NCBI GenBank assembly: GCA_963808135.1
Contig: CAWEFA010000143.1
Coordinates: forward strand, 1-64,000
DNA length: 64,000 nt
Origin: CAWEFA01 sp963808135
GTDB lineage: Bacteria; Bacteroidota; Bacteroidia; Bacteroidales; DTGW01
Reading direction: 5' to 3'
Part shown: positions 21,166 to 29,270 of the stretch, one piece after another
Position numbering within the stretch: position 1 is the stretch's first letter
How the letters are laid out: each line of letters begins with the position of its first letter
Position numbers and translations under genes: made by a program
The notes under the pieces: model-generated
The model's input: only the letters and a program-made list of their open reading frames with translations
What the model was told of the DNA's origin: nothing
Databases searched by the model: none

Positions 21166-21232
21166 TGTGTGAATAATGTAACTCTTTTCAAAAGTTGTGT
21201 AACACTTTCCGGAATTTATATACCCACCTTTG
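21166..21232 (+). promoter_or_regulatory. Composite promoter motif, copy A
   Basis: TGTAAC cores at 21177-21182 and 21198-21203 are 21 bp apart, and ACCTTTG at 21226-21232 starts 28 bp after the second core. The first core is preceded by GTGAATAA and the second by AAAGTTG. It lies in the 496-bp gap 20776-21271, in which nothing else was recognised. The lipoprotein gene follows at 21272. The same architecture recurs eight more times in the window. Confidence 0.8.
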
Positions 21233-21271
21233 TACCGTGAAAATTTATTCACAAATTTAAAATTGACAACA

Positions 21272-21700
21272 ATGAAAAACACAATTTTTATCCTGGCTAT
21301 AACAGTTTTTATGGCAGGAACAATGCTAACCGGTTGCCAGTCATCGGCCACAAAAGTAAAAAATGCCCAGGACAAAGTGGTAGAAGCTAAACAAGAGCTA
21401 AACCAAGCGCTGAACGATTCTATTCAACAATTCAAAAAAGAATCAGAAGAAAAAATCACCGCTCATGAAAAAAGCATTGCTGAATTTAAAGCAAGAATAG
21501 CAAACGAGAAAATAGAAATCAAAGCCAAATATGAAAAGGAATTGGCAGGGTTAGAACAAAAAAATAGCGATTTGAAAAAGAAGCTGGATGATTATAAAGC
21601 AGAAGGAAAAGACAAATGGATAACCTTTAAGAATGATTTCAACCAGAATATGGATGATCTTGGCAAAGCCTTAAAAGATTTTACTGTTAAAAGAAAGTAA
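21272..21700 (+). CDS. Coiled-coil lipoprotein
   Basis: The 142-residue product starts MKNTIFILAITVFMAGTMLTGC. This is a lipoprotein signal with LTGC lipobox, so the mature protein is lipid-anchored at Cys 22. The rest is a highly charged helix (KVKNAQDKVVEAKQELNQAL to DLKKKLDDYKAEGKDKW) expected to form a long coiled coil. The longer frame starting at 21230 would begin on the -7 element of promoter copy A, so 21272 is the start. A terminator at 21707-21736 separates it from the small membrane proteins. The function is unknown; similar lipoproteins act as periplasmic spacers. Confidence 0.8.
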   Translation: MKNTIFILAITVFMAGTMLTGCQSSATKVKNAQDKVVEAKQELNQALNDSIQQFKKESEEKITAHEKSIAEFKARIANEKIEIKAKYEKELAGLEQKNSDLKKKLDDYKAEGKDKWITFKNDFNQNMDDLGKALKDFTVKRK

Positions 21701-21706
21701 AACATC

Positions 21707-21736
21707 AGCCCATTCTACGGATCTGGGCTTTTTTCT
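21707..21736 (+). terminator. Rho-independent terminator after the coiled-coil lipoprotein
   Basis: AGCCCA (21707-21712) pairs with TGGGCT (21724-21729) around an 11-nt loop, followed by a T-rich run. The stem is only six pairs, so read-through into the small membrane-protein genes is possible. Confidence 0.65.
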
Positions 21737-21791
21737 CTTTAAAAAAAATATTGTTTCTAAATAATAACATAAATCAAATAAACTTATAATC

Positions 21792-21941
21792 ATGGGAAAT
21801 TTACTTTACATTATTGCAGTAATATTTATTATTGTATGGGCCGTTGGATTTTTAGGCTATCATACAGGGGGTCTTATCCACATTCTTCTTGTTATTGCAA
21901 TTATTGCAATAATACTTAGGGTTATTCAGGGGAGAAATTAG
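21792..21941 (+). CDS. lmo0937-family small membrane protein, copy 1
   Basis: A 49-residue protein beginning MGNLLYIIAVIFIIVWAVGF and containing the invariant-looking GYHTGGLIHILLVIAI before ending VIQGRN. It has two membrane segments joined by the glycine/histidine turn, which matches the lmo0937 family of tiny hydrophobic proteins. These often occur beside general-stress genes in Bacteroidota; their molecular role is unknown. A near-identical second copy lies at 22295-22441, and each copy is followed by a related 105-106-residue membrane protein, so this is a tandem duplication of a two-gene unit. Confidence 0.85.
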   Translation: MGNLLYIIAVIFIIVWAVGFLGYHTGGLIHILLVIAIIAIILRVIQGRN

Positions 21942-21956
21942 TTTAAATTAAATAAC

Positions 21957-22274
21957 ATGAAAAAGATTGCACTTTGTTTAATAGTAATTTTTTTATCATC
22001 AACATACCAACCGATTAAATTAAATGCTGTTAATACTGTTGTATCTTCTGTTTCTGTTGTTTCTAAACCTATAGAATCATTAGAAGTTAAAGCCTTTCAG
22101 GCAAGGCCAAACAAAATAAATGCAACGGATGCATTAAATCCGGATTCGTCAGACAAAAAAAATATGCTGGTTGAAGTACATCCAATAAATCACCAGCTTA
22201 AAGGACCGGGTGTTGTGTATCTTTCTGTAGGTACAGTAATAGTTTTGTTTTTGTTATTAAGATTTTTGTTTTAA
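21957..22274 (+). CDS. Small exported/membrane protein, copy 1 of duplicated unit
   Basis: The 105-residue product has an N-terminal signal or membrane segment (KKIALCLIVIFLSSTYQPI) and a C-terminal membrane segment (GVVYLSVGTVIVLFLLLRFL). A short polar region lies between, with SSDKKNMLVEVHPINHQL. The same plan and several of the same words occur in the 106-residue protein at 22461-22781, so the two are paralogues. This copy has diverged more in the middle and may be decaying. It begins 15 bp after the first lmo0937 gene. The function is unknown. Confidence 0.7.
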   Translation: MKKIALCLIVIFLSSTYQPIKLNAVNTVVSSVSVVSKPIESLEVKAFQARPNKINATDALNPDSSDKKNMLVEVHPINHQLKGPGVVYLSVGTVIVLFLLLRFLF

Positions 22275-22294
22275 ACAATTTAAAAATAAAAATC

Positions 22295-22441
22295 ATGGGG
22301 AATTTATTTTATGTCATAGCAATCATCCTGCTTGTCGCATGGGCAATCGGATTTTTGGGTTACCATACTGGGGGTCTCATCCACATCCTTTTGGTTATTG
22401 CAATTATTGCAATAATATTCAGGGTTATTCAAGGCAGGTAA
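22295..22441 (+). CDS. lmo0937-family small membrane protein, copy 2
   Basis: A 48-residue protein beginning MGNLFYVIAIILLVAWAIGF, with the same GYHTGGLIHILLVIAIIAII core as the copy at 21792-21941. Nucleotide identity through the core is high, which supports recent tandem duplication. It has two membrane helices and no polar domain. The next gene starts 19 bp downstream. Confidence 0.85.
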   Translation: MGNLFYVIAIILLVAWAIGFLGYHTGGLIHILLVIAIIAIIFRVIQGR

Positions 22442-22460
22442 TCAATTTAAATCAAACAAC

Positions 22461-22781
22461 ATGAAAAAGATTGTTTTTTATTTAATAGCAACATTCTTGT
22501 CATTAACATTTTATCTGCTTCAATCAAATGCCGCAACAGTTGCTGAGCCATCCTCTTTATTGGCCTCAAAACCTGCAGGATCAGCAGAAGCTAATGCCTT
22601 ACTGCTAAGGTTAAACGAAATAAAAGCGATGGATAAGTCAAATCTGAATTCGTCAGAAAAGAAAGAATTGCGATTAGAAGTACGCTCAATCAGGCAACAG
22701 CTTAGAGAAGATGGTGGTGGCGCATATCTTTCAGTTGGTGTAATTATTCTTGTTGTTGTGCTAATAGTTATTTTATTATAA
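22461..22781 (+). CDS. Small exported/membrane protein, copy 2 of duplicated unit
   Basis: The 106-residue product has a signal-like N-terminus (KKIVFYLIATFLSLTFYLL), then a charged helical segment LLLRLNEIKAMDKSNLNSSE and KKELRLEVRSIRQQLRE. It ends in a hydrophobic segment GAYLSVGVIILVVVLIVILL. It is most likely a small inner-membrane protein with a periplasmic helix. It is paralogous to 21957-22274, and here the helix looks better conserved. It forms one transcript with the YtxH, holin-like and AI-2E genes downstream. The function is unknown. Confidence 0.75.
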   Translation: MKKIVFYLIATFLSLTFYLLQSNAATVAEPSSLLASKPAGSAEANALLLRLNEIKAMDKSNLNSSEKKELRLEVRSIRQQLREDGGGAYLSVGVIILVVVLIVILL

Positions 22782-22801
22782 ACAATTAAAAAACAAAAAT
22801 T

Positions 22802-23080
22802 ATGAGCTCTGGAAAAGTATTATTAGGCGTATTGGCTGGCATCGCAGCCGGCGCATTGTTAGGGGTTTTATTTGCCCCCGATAAAGGTTCGGAAACCCGT
22901 AAAAAAATATCTAAAAAGGGAGAAGATTATGCGGATTCATTAAAAGAAAAATTTAATGAATTTCTTGACAGCATTTCCGAAAAATTTGAAGAAGTAAAGG
23001 AAGAAGTTTCCGACTTTGCTGAAAAAGCTAAGGCCAAAGCGGAAGAAGCCAAAAAAAACGTTAAAACTGCCACTAGTTGA
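22802..23080 (+). CDS. YtxH-domain protein
   Basis: The 92-residue product begins with a glycine-rich membrane segment (VLLGVLAGIAAGALLGVLFAPDKG) followed by SETRKKISKKGEDYADSLKE. The C-terminal half is a long amphipathic, lysine/glutamate-rich helix. This is the standard YtxH architecture, in which the GxLxGxLFAPxxGxxTRKK motif joins the membrane helix to the cytoplasmic helix. Members are linked to general stress responses, but no activity is known. It lies 20 bp downstream of the previous gene in the same small-protein operon. Confidence 0.9.
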   Translation: MSSGKVLLGVLAGIAAGALLGVLFAPDKGSETRKKISKKGEDYADSLKEKFNEFLDSISEKFEEVKEEVSDFAEKAKAKAEEAKKNVKTATS

Positions 23081-23119
23081 AATGTTTTCAAGGAAGTTCA
23101 CCATATCAAGATCGAAGAC

Positions 23120-23461
23120 ATGGAAGACAATGCTAATTTAATTGAATCATTACTGGGAAAAGCTACAGAATACGGTAAAACAAGCTTTGAGTTACTAAAA
23201 CTTAAAACGTTGGACAAAACATTGGATGTTGTTTCCTCATTTATACCTCATTCTATTGTCTTTGTCCTAATTGCATCATCCGTACTTTTTTTCAGTTTGG
23301 GATTGTCACTCTGGCTCGGCGAAATCCTCGGCAAAATTTATTACGGATTCTTCGTAGTAGCTGCTTTTTATGGTATTATAGGGCTTGTGTTACATTTCTT
23401 TATGCATAAATGGCTTAAAAAGCTTGTAGGCAATTATATCATTAAAAAGGTACTTAATTAA
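23120..23461 (+). CDS. Holin-superfamily (DUF1469/YqjE-like) membrane protein
   Basis: A 113-residue protein with an N-terminal helix (LLGKATEYGKTSFELLKLKT) and two central membrane segments (PHSIVFVLIASSVLFFSLGL, IYYGFFVVAAFYGIIGLVLH). It ends in a basic tail. The layout fits the phage-holin-superfamily III/YqjE proteins. These are chromosomal stress-associated membrane proteins rather than lysis holins, and they commonly sit beside YtxH genes. It is in operon order YtxH, this gene, 23468-23875, AI-2E transporter. Confidence 0.75.
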   Translation: MEDNANLIESLLGKATEYGKTSFELLKLKTLDKTLDVVSSFIPHSIVFVLIASSVLFFSLGLSLWLGEILGKIYYGFFVVAAFYGIIGLVLHFFMHKWLKKLVGNYIIKKVLN

Positions 23462-23467
23462 AATTTC

Positions 23468-23875
23468 ATGCAAAACATAACCTCCATTACCGGGCTTAAA
23501 AATGCAATTCGATTATTAGAAGTTGAGCAAGCTATTAAAGGGCAGCTATTGAAAGAACAATTCTACCTTACCTGCGAGAGTTTAAAGCCAGCTAACCTTA
23601 TAAAGAGCGCTTTGAAAGATATAGTTTCATCGCCCAATTTAATTGAAAATATTTTAGGAAATGTAATAGGTTTGGCTACCGGTTATCTTTCAAAAAAAAT
23701 ATTTATAGGTGCATCGGGAAATATATTTAGAAAACTTTCCGGCTCTATTTTACAGTCTGGCGTTTCAAACCTTGTTGCTAAACATCCCGAAGCCATTTTA
23801 TCATTCGGGCAGTTTATATTACAACATATTTTTCGTAAAAAAGAACGTACATCTCTTCATGAACAGAGCAGATAA
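23468..23875 (+). CDS. Conserved small protein of the YtxH/holin-like operon
   Basis: The 135-residue product starts 6 bp after the holin-like gene. The first 60 residues are helical and polar (ITGLKNAIRLLEVEQAIKGQ). A glycine-containing moderately hydrophobic middle follows (ENILGNVIGLATGYLSKKIF), and a short basic tail RKKERTSLHEQSR closes it. I do not recognise a named domain. Its constant position suggests it works with the neighbouring membrane proteins, possibly as a peripheral partner. Confidence 0.65.
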   Translation: MQNITSITGLKNAIRLLEVEQAIKGQLLKEQFYLTCESLKPANLIKSALKDIVSSPNLIENILGNVIGLATGYLSKKIFIGASGNIFRKLSGSILQSGVSNLVAKHPEAILSFGQFILQHIFRKKERTSLHEQSR

Positions 23876-23895
23876 ATGAATTCTAAAGAGTTGTG

Positions 23896-24984
23896 ATGGA
23901 TAAAGAATTAAAATTACCATTTTACGCAAAGGCAACCATTTTTCTCATCGGCATATTTGCCTTGCTAACGATGTTGTACATCGCACAGGGCATTATTATA
24001 CCAATAGTTTTCGCAATCATTATTGCTATCGTGCTTCACCCTGTTGTAAATTTTCTCATGCGTATAAGAATAAGCAGGGTAGTAGCTATTGTAATTACTT
24101 TACTCCTTAGTCTTATAATCATTGCCGCGTTTGGCGTTCTTTTATTTTCGCAGGCAAGCCGGTTTAGTGAATCATGGCCGATACTGGTCGATAAATTTAC
24201 CGGTATACTCAACCATACCATCTCCAGGGCGTCAGGTTATTTCGACATTAACCCACAAAAAGTCCATGACTGGATCACAACAACCAAAGCTGAAATCATC
24301 AATACCAGCAGCGCTGCAATCGGGCATACACTCGTTTCTATCGGCAGCAGGGTACTGGTATTGTTTTTAATTCCCGTTTACATCTTTTTGATATTATTTT
24401 ACCAACCCCTCATACTTGAATTTATACGCAGGCTCTTTGGCATAAGCAACAAAAAGGACGTAAATGAAATAATTACTCAAACCAAGACGCTTATTCAGCG
24501 CTACATCATAGGATTACTTATTGAAGCTTTCATTGTAGCTGCTTTATATTCCACCGGCTTACTGATAATTGGAATTGATTATGCCATCCTGCTTGGGTTT
24601 ATTGCCGCGTTGCTCAATATAATCCCTTATATCGGGGGAATTATTGCTGTATCTTTAATCATGATAATTGCAATAGCTACGGAAAACTCAGTTACATATC
24701 CGTTTCTGGTTTTGATGCTTGCTATAGCAATTCATTTAATAGATAATAGCTTCATTATTCCAAAAATAGTTGCTTCAAAAGTCAAAATCAACGCTTTAGT
24801 ATCAATTACGGTAATCATTGCAGCAAGCGCCTTATTGGGCATTCCCGGTATGATTATTTGCATTCCTGTTACAGGAATTGTAAAACTCATTTTCGACCAC
24901 ATTGAACCCTTAAAACCCTGGGGATTTTTATTAGGCAACACCATGCCTTCATTATTAAAAGTTAAACCGATTAAAAAAAAATAA
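23896..24984 (+). CDS. AI-2E family transporter (UPF0118)
   Basis: The product is 362 residues from the ATG at 23896; an in-frame GTG one codon earlier is less likely. It has the AI-2E plan: an N-terminal pair of membrane segments (IFLIGIFALLTMLYIAQGII, PIVFAIIIAIVLHPVVNFL), a soluble middle (about 85-150) and a C-terminal set of about five segments with GIDYAILLGFIAALLNIIPYI and LIDNSFIIPKIVASKVKINA. The C-terminal motifs are typical of the family. Members export small molecules or exchange ions; the TqsA name refers to autoinducer-2 export, which should not be assumed here. It is the last gene of the operon that follows the copy A promoter unit. Confidence 0.9.
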   Translation: MDKELKLPFYAKATIFLIGIFALLTMLYIAQGIIIPIVFAIIIAIVLHPVVNFLMRIRISRVVAIVITLLLSLIIIAAFGVLLFSQASRFSESWPILVDKFTGILNHTISRASGYFDINPQKVHDWITTTKAEIINTSSAAIGHTLVSIGSRVLVLFLIPVYIFLILFYQPLILEFIRRLFGISNKKDVNEIITQTKTLIQRYIIGLLIEAFIVAALYSTGLLIIGIDYAILLGFIAALLNIIPYIGGIIAVSLIMIIAIATENSVTYPFLVLMLAIAIHLIDNSFIIPKIVASKVKINALVSITVIIAASALLGIPGMIICIPVTGIVKLIFDHIEPLKPWGFLLGNTMPSLLKVKPIKKK

Positions 24985-25103
24985 ATGGTACATGAATAAT
25001 TCGGAATTATTCAACCGATTATAAAAAGTAACTGGATCAACCCTTTTTCATTTCATTGCCATTACATTTGGAATAACCTACATGGATACGAAGCGCAGGA
25101 AAA

Positions 25104-25170
25104 TGTGTGAATAATGTAATTCTTTTCGAAAGTTATGTAACACTTAAGGCAATGTTTAACCATACCTTTA
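25104..25170 (+). promoter_or_regulatory. Composite promoter motif, copy B
   Basis: TGTAAT (25115-25120) and TGTAAC (25136-25141) are 21 bp apart, and ACCTTTA (25164-25170) starts 28 bp after the second. With the preceding T the -7 element reads TACCTTTA. It controls the DUF6600 gene at 25263. The remaining part of the 278-bp gap 24985-25262 shows nothing else. Confidence 0.8.
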
Positions 25171-25262
25171 TTTTATTATGGCTATACCCCGGTTAACTCC
25201 TGAAAATCATATATTGAAATTATTGCATTTTGAAAATATCACATAAATAAATTCTATTCACC

Positions 25263-26564
25263 ATGAAATCAAGAATTAAAATTTTAGCAATATTACTTGC
25301 TTTGAATATAACTTTAGTAATAATTACAAAACAGGCATCAGCGCAGCAGGCCAGTGTCAGTTTCCAGGTTTTCTATGATCAATTAAGTCCATATGGTCAG
25401 TGGGTAAATTATCCCAATTATGGTTATGTATGGATTCCGGATGCCGGATATGACTTCGCTCCTTATTCAACTGGAGGCCATTGGATACTAACTGACTATG
25501 GCTGGACATGGGTATCGGATTACAATTGGGGATGGGCGCCCTTTCATTATGGTCGTTGGGGCTACGATAATTCTTATGGTTGGCTATGGATACCGGATAA
25601 TGAATGGGGTCCTTCATGGGTTTCCTGGAGAAGGGCCGATGGTTATTATGGCTGGGAGCCTATGGAACCCGGCGTTAGTATCAGTGCCAGTTTTGGCAGG
25701 GCAAACAATGGTCAAAACGATCACTGGATGTTCGTGAGAGACAGGGATATTGATAGATCCGACATCCATAGCTATTATGTCAATCGAACGGATCGCGACA
25801 GGATCATTAAAAATTCTACGGTGATCAATAAAACTTATGTTGATAATAGTCGGCATACCACATATGTTTCAGGGCCGGCAAGGGAAGATGTACAAAAAGT
25901 TACCGGCAAAAAGATCAGCCCTGTAGCTATTCAGGATAATAATAAACCGGGACAAAATCTGAGCAATGGCCGGTTACAGATATACAGGCCGCAAGTGAAC
26001 AAAAACAACGATAAGGGAAAGAAACCTGCTCCATCCAAAATAACTAATTTGAAAGATGTGAAACGACCTGAGGTAAAAAATGCAACAAATCAGCCAACGA
26101 AAGTAAATCCAAAAGAAAACAATAAAAAGGAGCAGCAACAGAAAGCTTCAAAACAAGAAAAAACAAGTAGCAAAGCACAGCCTTCGCAACCTCAGAAATC
26201 AAATCCATCCGAGAACAATAAAAAGGAACCGCAACAGAAAGATTTAAGGCAAGCAAATACAAATAGCAAGGCACAGCCTTCGCAACAACCTCAGAAGTTA
26301 AAACCATCCGAGAATAATAAAAAGGAACAAAAGAATACTGTAAAGTCTCAGGACAATAATAAAAAGGAACAACAACCGAATAATGTAAAACCCCAGAACA
26401 ACAATAATAATAAGGTTCAGCCTTTGCAGCCACGGAATGAAAATCCATCCGATAATAATAAACATGAGCAACAACCGAATACTGTAAAGCCAGGGAACAA
26501 CAACAGGAACGAGCAACCAAATGAACAACACAGGCCGGAACAGGATAAGAGGCAAATTGATTAA
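25263..26564 (+). CDS. DUF6600 secreted protein with long N/Q/K/P-rich repeat tail
   Basis: The 433-residue product has a signal peptide (about 1-28, KQASAQ). A tryptophan/tyrosine-rich DUF6600 region (about 30-140) follows: YDQLSPYGQWVNYPNYGYVW, YSTGGHWILTDYGWTWVSDY and GWAPFHYGRWGY. After a linker, residues about 225-433 are a low-complexity tail. It is built from degenerate units of about 25 residues around PSENNKKEQQQ and KAQPSQPQK. Such tails are expected to be disordered and possibly cell-wall or polymer binding. The strong open frame on the opposite strand is only a composition shadow of this tail. It is directly downstream of promoter copy B and probably monocistronic. Confidence 0.85.
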   Translation: MKSRIKILAILLALNITLVIITKQASAQQASVSFQVFYDQLSPYGQWVNYPNYGYVWIPDAGYDFAPYSTGGHWILTDYGWTWVSDYNWGWAPFHYGRWGYDNSYGWLWIPDNEWGPSWVSWRRADGYYGWEPMEPGVSISASFGRANNGQNDHWMFVRDRDIDRSDIHSYYVNRTDRDRIIKNSTVINKTYVDNSRHTTYVSGPAREDVQKVTGKKISPVAIQDNNKPGQNLSNGRLQIYRPQVNKNNDKGKKPAPSKITNLKDVKRPEVKNATNQPTKVNPKENNKKEQQQKASKQEKTSSKAQPSQPQKSNPSENNKKEPQQKDLRQANTNSKAQPSQQPQKLKPSENNKKEQKNTVKSQDNNKKEQQPNNVKPQNNNNNKVQPLQPRNENPSDNNKHEQQPNTVKPGNNNRNEQPNEQHRPEQDKRQID

Positions 26565-26865
26565 CATTTCCTGTTAGATCGATCATCATTTTTATTCTTG
26601 CAGGTTAAATCTATTCTATGATATTTACGACTAAAGCATAAGTTCATAGCCGAACGAAGGTACAGTTTTAAGAAACTTAAGATATTTTTTGAAAAAATAT
26701 TATCCTTTCAATAAAACAATCAATAATAAATAAAACGTATGAAACCCACATTTTAAAAAAGTTAAACACAAAGATCGGATGAATAAAATCTCAGAAGCTA
26801 AATTAAAAGCTATGAATCTGAAATATGTGGGTTCCATTCGACCTTTGAAATTAAATTTTATAAAA
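26565..26865 (+). other. 301-bp intergenic gap, no recognised element
   Basis: Between the DUF6600 and DUF3332 genes. An open frame runs from 26779 into the DUF3332 gene, but its first 29 codons lack a signal sequence and family similarity, so they are treated as leader. None of the composite promoter cores occurs here. Confidence 0.5.
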
Positions 26866-27411
26866 ATGAAAAATTTGAAAAAAACTTTGTTGGTGGCTTT
26901 GGCTGCTTTATTATTACTAATTCAAACCGGATGTATTGGTTCATTTAAACTTACTAAAGCGGTTTATAACTTTAATAGGTCCACGTCGAATAAATTTGTC
27001 AGTGAACTGGTTTTTTTGGTATTCTGTATTATACCAGTTTATGAAATTGCTGTTTTTATCGATGCAGTAATTTTGAACCTGGTTGAATTCTGGTCAGGAA
27101 GCAATCCAATGGCAATGCAACCAGGTCAGATTGAAACTCAACAAATTGTTCTTAACGGTAAACAATACATTGTTACTGCCACACATGACCGTTTTCATGC
27201 AGTTAGTTTAGATGGTAAATTTAAACAAGACTTAGTTTATAATGAAAAGTCAGCTACCTGGTCAATTGTTACAGACAACAAAACGATGAATGTTTGCACA
27301 TATAATAATGACGGAACAATTACAATGTACGATAAAAATAATGCCAGGACAATATACACTACCGATGCCTTGATGAAGATGTCCAATAACAAAAATTATG
27401 CATTGAAATAA
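26866..27411 (+). CDS. DUF3332-like lipoprotein
   Basis: The 181-residue product is read from MKNLKKTLLVALAALLLLIQ with the lipobox QTGC. The longer frame from 26779 would bury this signal, so 26866 is preferred. GSFKLTKAVYNFNRSTSNKF follows, then a hydrophobic stretch LVFLVFCIIPVYEIAVFIDA and NLVEFWSGSNP. These are the DUF3332 landmarks. A beta-rich C-terminal half (IVLNGKQYIVTATHDRFHAV) comes last. The protein is probably anchored at a membrane from the periplasm; no activity is known. A terminator at 27431-27465 closes the unit. Confidence 0.8.
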   Translation: MKNLKKTLLVALAALLLLIQTGCIGSFKLTKAVYNFNRSTSNKFVSELVFLVFCIIPVYEIAVFIDAVILNLVEFWSGSNPMAMQPGQIETQQIVLNGKQYIVTATHDRFHAVSLDGKFKQDLVYNEKSATWSIVTDNKTMNVCTYNNDGTITMYDKNNARTIYTTDALMKMSNNKNYALK

Positions 27412-27430
27412 AAAATTTATAAAATTTAAA

Positions 27431-27465
27431 AAAACCGTTTTTTCTTTTGAAAGACGGCCTTTTTA
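27431..27465 (+). terminator. Rho-independent terminator after the DUF3332 gene
   Basis: AAACCGTTTTTTC pairs imperfectly with GAAAGACGG, followed by CCTTTTT. Placement 20 bp after a stop codon and before the MlaE gene supports the call. Confidence 0.65.
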
Positions 27466-27520
27466 TGAATTATCTGATTCTTGTTAAAAGAAATGTACGG
27501 ATGCTATCAAATTTTTTAAA

Positions 27521-28367
27521 ATGAAAAAATTTACTCCCGTTATCAAAGTAATTCCGCACCTTCGGGGTGCAACGAAGCAAGCTATCAAGCTCAGCAAAAA
27601 AACTTTTGGAAAAACCGAGAAAGTGAACAACTTTCTAACGGAGTTAGCCAATATTTTTTTATTCATTGCGCACACTACAAAAGAAGCTTTTTCCCGTGAT
27701 TTTGAATTCAGGGAATTCTTACGACAGTGTTTTCAAATTGGATATAAAACTTTACCGCTTATTTCAGTAACGGGAATTATTATGGGTTTGGTGTTTAACT
27801 ATTCAATCGCGGCCCGCACTTGTTCATTTCGGGGCGGTTTCTATGCTTCCGGGAATGGTAGCAGTATCTCTCATAAGGGAAATGGGGCCGGTTATTACCG
27901 CATTGATATGCGCAGGAAAAATAGGTTCCGGCATGGGTGCAGAGTTAGGTTCAATGAAAGTAACAGAGCAGATTGATGCCATGGAAGTATCCTCCACCAA
28001 TCCCATACGATTTTTAGTTGTTACAAGAGTATTGGCAGCTACCCTGATGATACCCATATTGGTTTTATATTCTGATGCTCTAGGCATATTAGGAAGTTGG
28101 GCTGGCGCAAATATTAAAGGAGATGTAACGTTTGTTTTGTTTTTCTCCCAGGCATTTAGCCATGTTCATTTTATTGATTTATTACCGGCTGTTATAAAAA
28201 CATTCTTTTTCGGCGCGGTGATTGGTATAGTCGGATGTTATAAAGGATATACAGCAGGACGCGGAACAGAAAGTGTGGGTATTGCTGCGAATTCTGCAGT
28301 GGTACTATCTTCATTGCTTGTGATAATTGTAGATTTGATTGCTGTACAAATTACTGATTTGCTTTAA
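27521..28367 (+). pseudogene. mlaE: MlaE-type lipid ABC transporter permease, one frameshift
   Basis: The N-terminal part has EFREFLRQCFQIGYKTLPLI and GIIMGLVF. The frame then breaks at an extra T near 27792-27795, where the expected reading is VLTIQSRPALVHFGAVSMLP. The continuation MVAVSLIREMGPVITALICA, GKIGSGMGAELGSMKVTEQI and DAMEVSSTNPIRFLV is unmistakably MlaE. The corrected length is about 281 residues, slightly longer than usual because of about 60 N-terminal residues. MlaE is the inner-membrane channel of the MCE phospholipid transporter that maintains outer-membrane lipid asymmetry. The ATPase and MCE subunits follow in order. Confidence 0.9.
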
Positions 28368-28370
28368 TGC

Positions 28371-28450
28371 AATTTGAAGATTTGAAAATTATAAATTAAT
28401 AATTCGTATTTCTCATTTTCAAATTAACTCATCTTCAAATTTTCAAATTA
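28371..28450 (+). repeat. Imperfect inverted repeat between MlaE and MlaF genes
   Basis: The left arm AATTTGAAGATTTGAAAATT (28371-28390) is nearly complementary to the right arm containing ATCTTCAAATTTTCAAATTA (28431-28450). Words of the same kind occur at 41080-41110 and 53228-53275, so this is a dispersed intergenic repeat type. It could form a hairpin within the operon transcript. Confidence 0.6.
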
Positions 28451-28474
28451 TTATTGGAAATAAACATCACAAAA

Positions 28475-29211
28475 ATGAATGATACAGGTGCAAAATCAGG
28501 CTCAAATAAAATTATTGAAATAAATAACCTAAGGAAAGGATTTGGCCAACAGGAAGTATTAAAAAATGTGTCGTTACAACTTTTTAATGGCGAAAACCTG
28601 GTAGTGCTTGGAAAATCAGGCTCAGGAAAATCCGTCCTGATAAAATGTATTGTTCGACTATTAAATCCCGACGACGGAACAATCAAAGTACTTGGTGAAG
28701 ATGTAAGTGCATTAAACAGTAATGGTTTAGGAGAGTTGAGAAAGAAAATAGGTTTTCTTTTTCAGAGTGGTGCATTATATGATTCCATGACTGTAAGACA
28801 AAATCTGGAATTTCCATTGCGAAGAATAAAAAAGAACCTCACTCAAAAAGAAATAGATGAAAAAGTAAAAGAAGTTCTTGGAAAATGTCGGTTTATCGGA
28901 TGCCATTAGATAAAATGCCATCGCAGCTATCAGGCGGAATGCGTAAGCGGATCAGCCTGGCACGAACCATTGTTGTTGATCCGATGATCATGTTATATGA
29001 TGAACCGACAACCGGTCTTGACCCTGCAACATCAGATGAAATAAGTTCACTCATCAATGATGTTCAGAAAAAATATAAAACTTCTTCCCTCATCATCACA
29101 CATGATATTGAATGTGCCCGCACTACTGCAAACCGCGTTATAATGTTGCATGACGGTGAAGTTTATAAGGAAGGAAATTGGAAGAATTTGAAAAGTCAAC
29201 TGATTCGTTAA
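28475..29211 (+). pseudogene. mlaF: MlaF-type ABC transporter ATPase, two single-base frameshifts
   Basis: From MNDTGAKSG the product reads IIEINNLRKGFGQQEVLKNV, the Walker A VVLGKSGSGKSVLIKC, and LFQSGALYDSMTVRQNLEFP with the MlaF-typical SGALYDSMTV. The signature LSGGMRKRISLARTI, the Walker B MIMLYDEPTTGLDP and the switch LIITHDIE follow. Near 28877-28880 and again near 28908-28911 one base too many is present; removing both gives VLENVGLSDAIDKMPSQLSG. The protein would be about 245 residues, normal for MlaF. It energises lipid movement by the MlaE channel. The upstream in-frame TTG at 28454 is not needed. Confidence 0.9.
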
Positions 29212-29270
29212 TCAGATCATTCTTTAAATAATGTATTTTAATAAGTATCAAGATTTAATACCATAAAAAT

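Noticed and set aside
23120..23461. A prophage holin.
   Set aside because: No endolysin or other phage gene is nearby. The YtxH and AI-2E neighbours are typical of chromosomal stress operons.
26044..26589. A 181-codon open frame on the minus strand opposite the DUF6600 tail.
   Set aside because: It is rich in C, Y and V words that mirror the N/Q/K repeats of the real gene, has no homology I can recognise and covers a low-complexity region.
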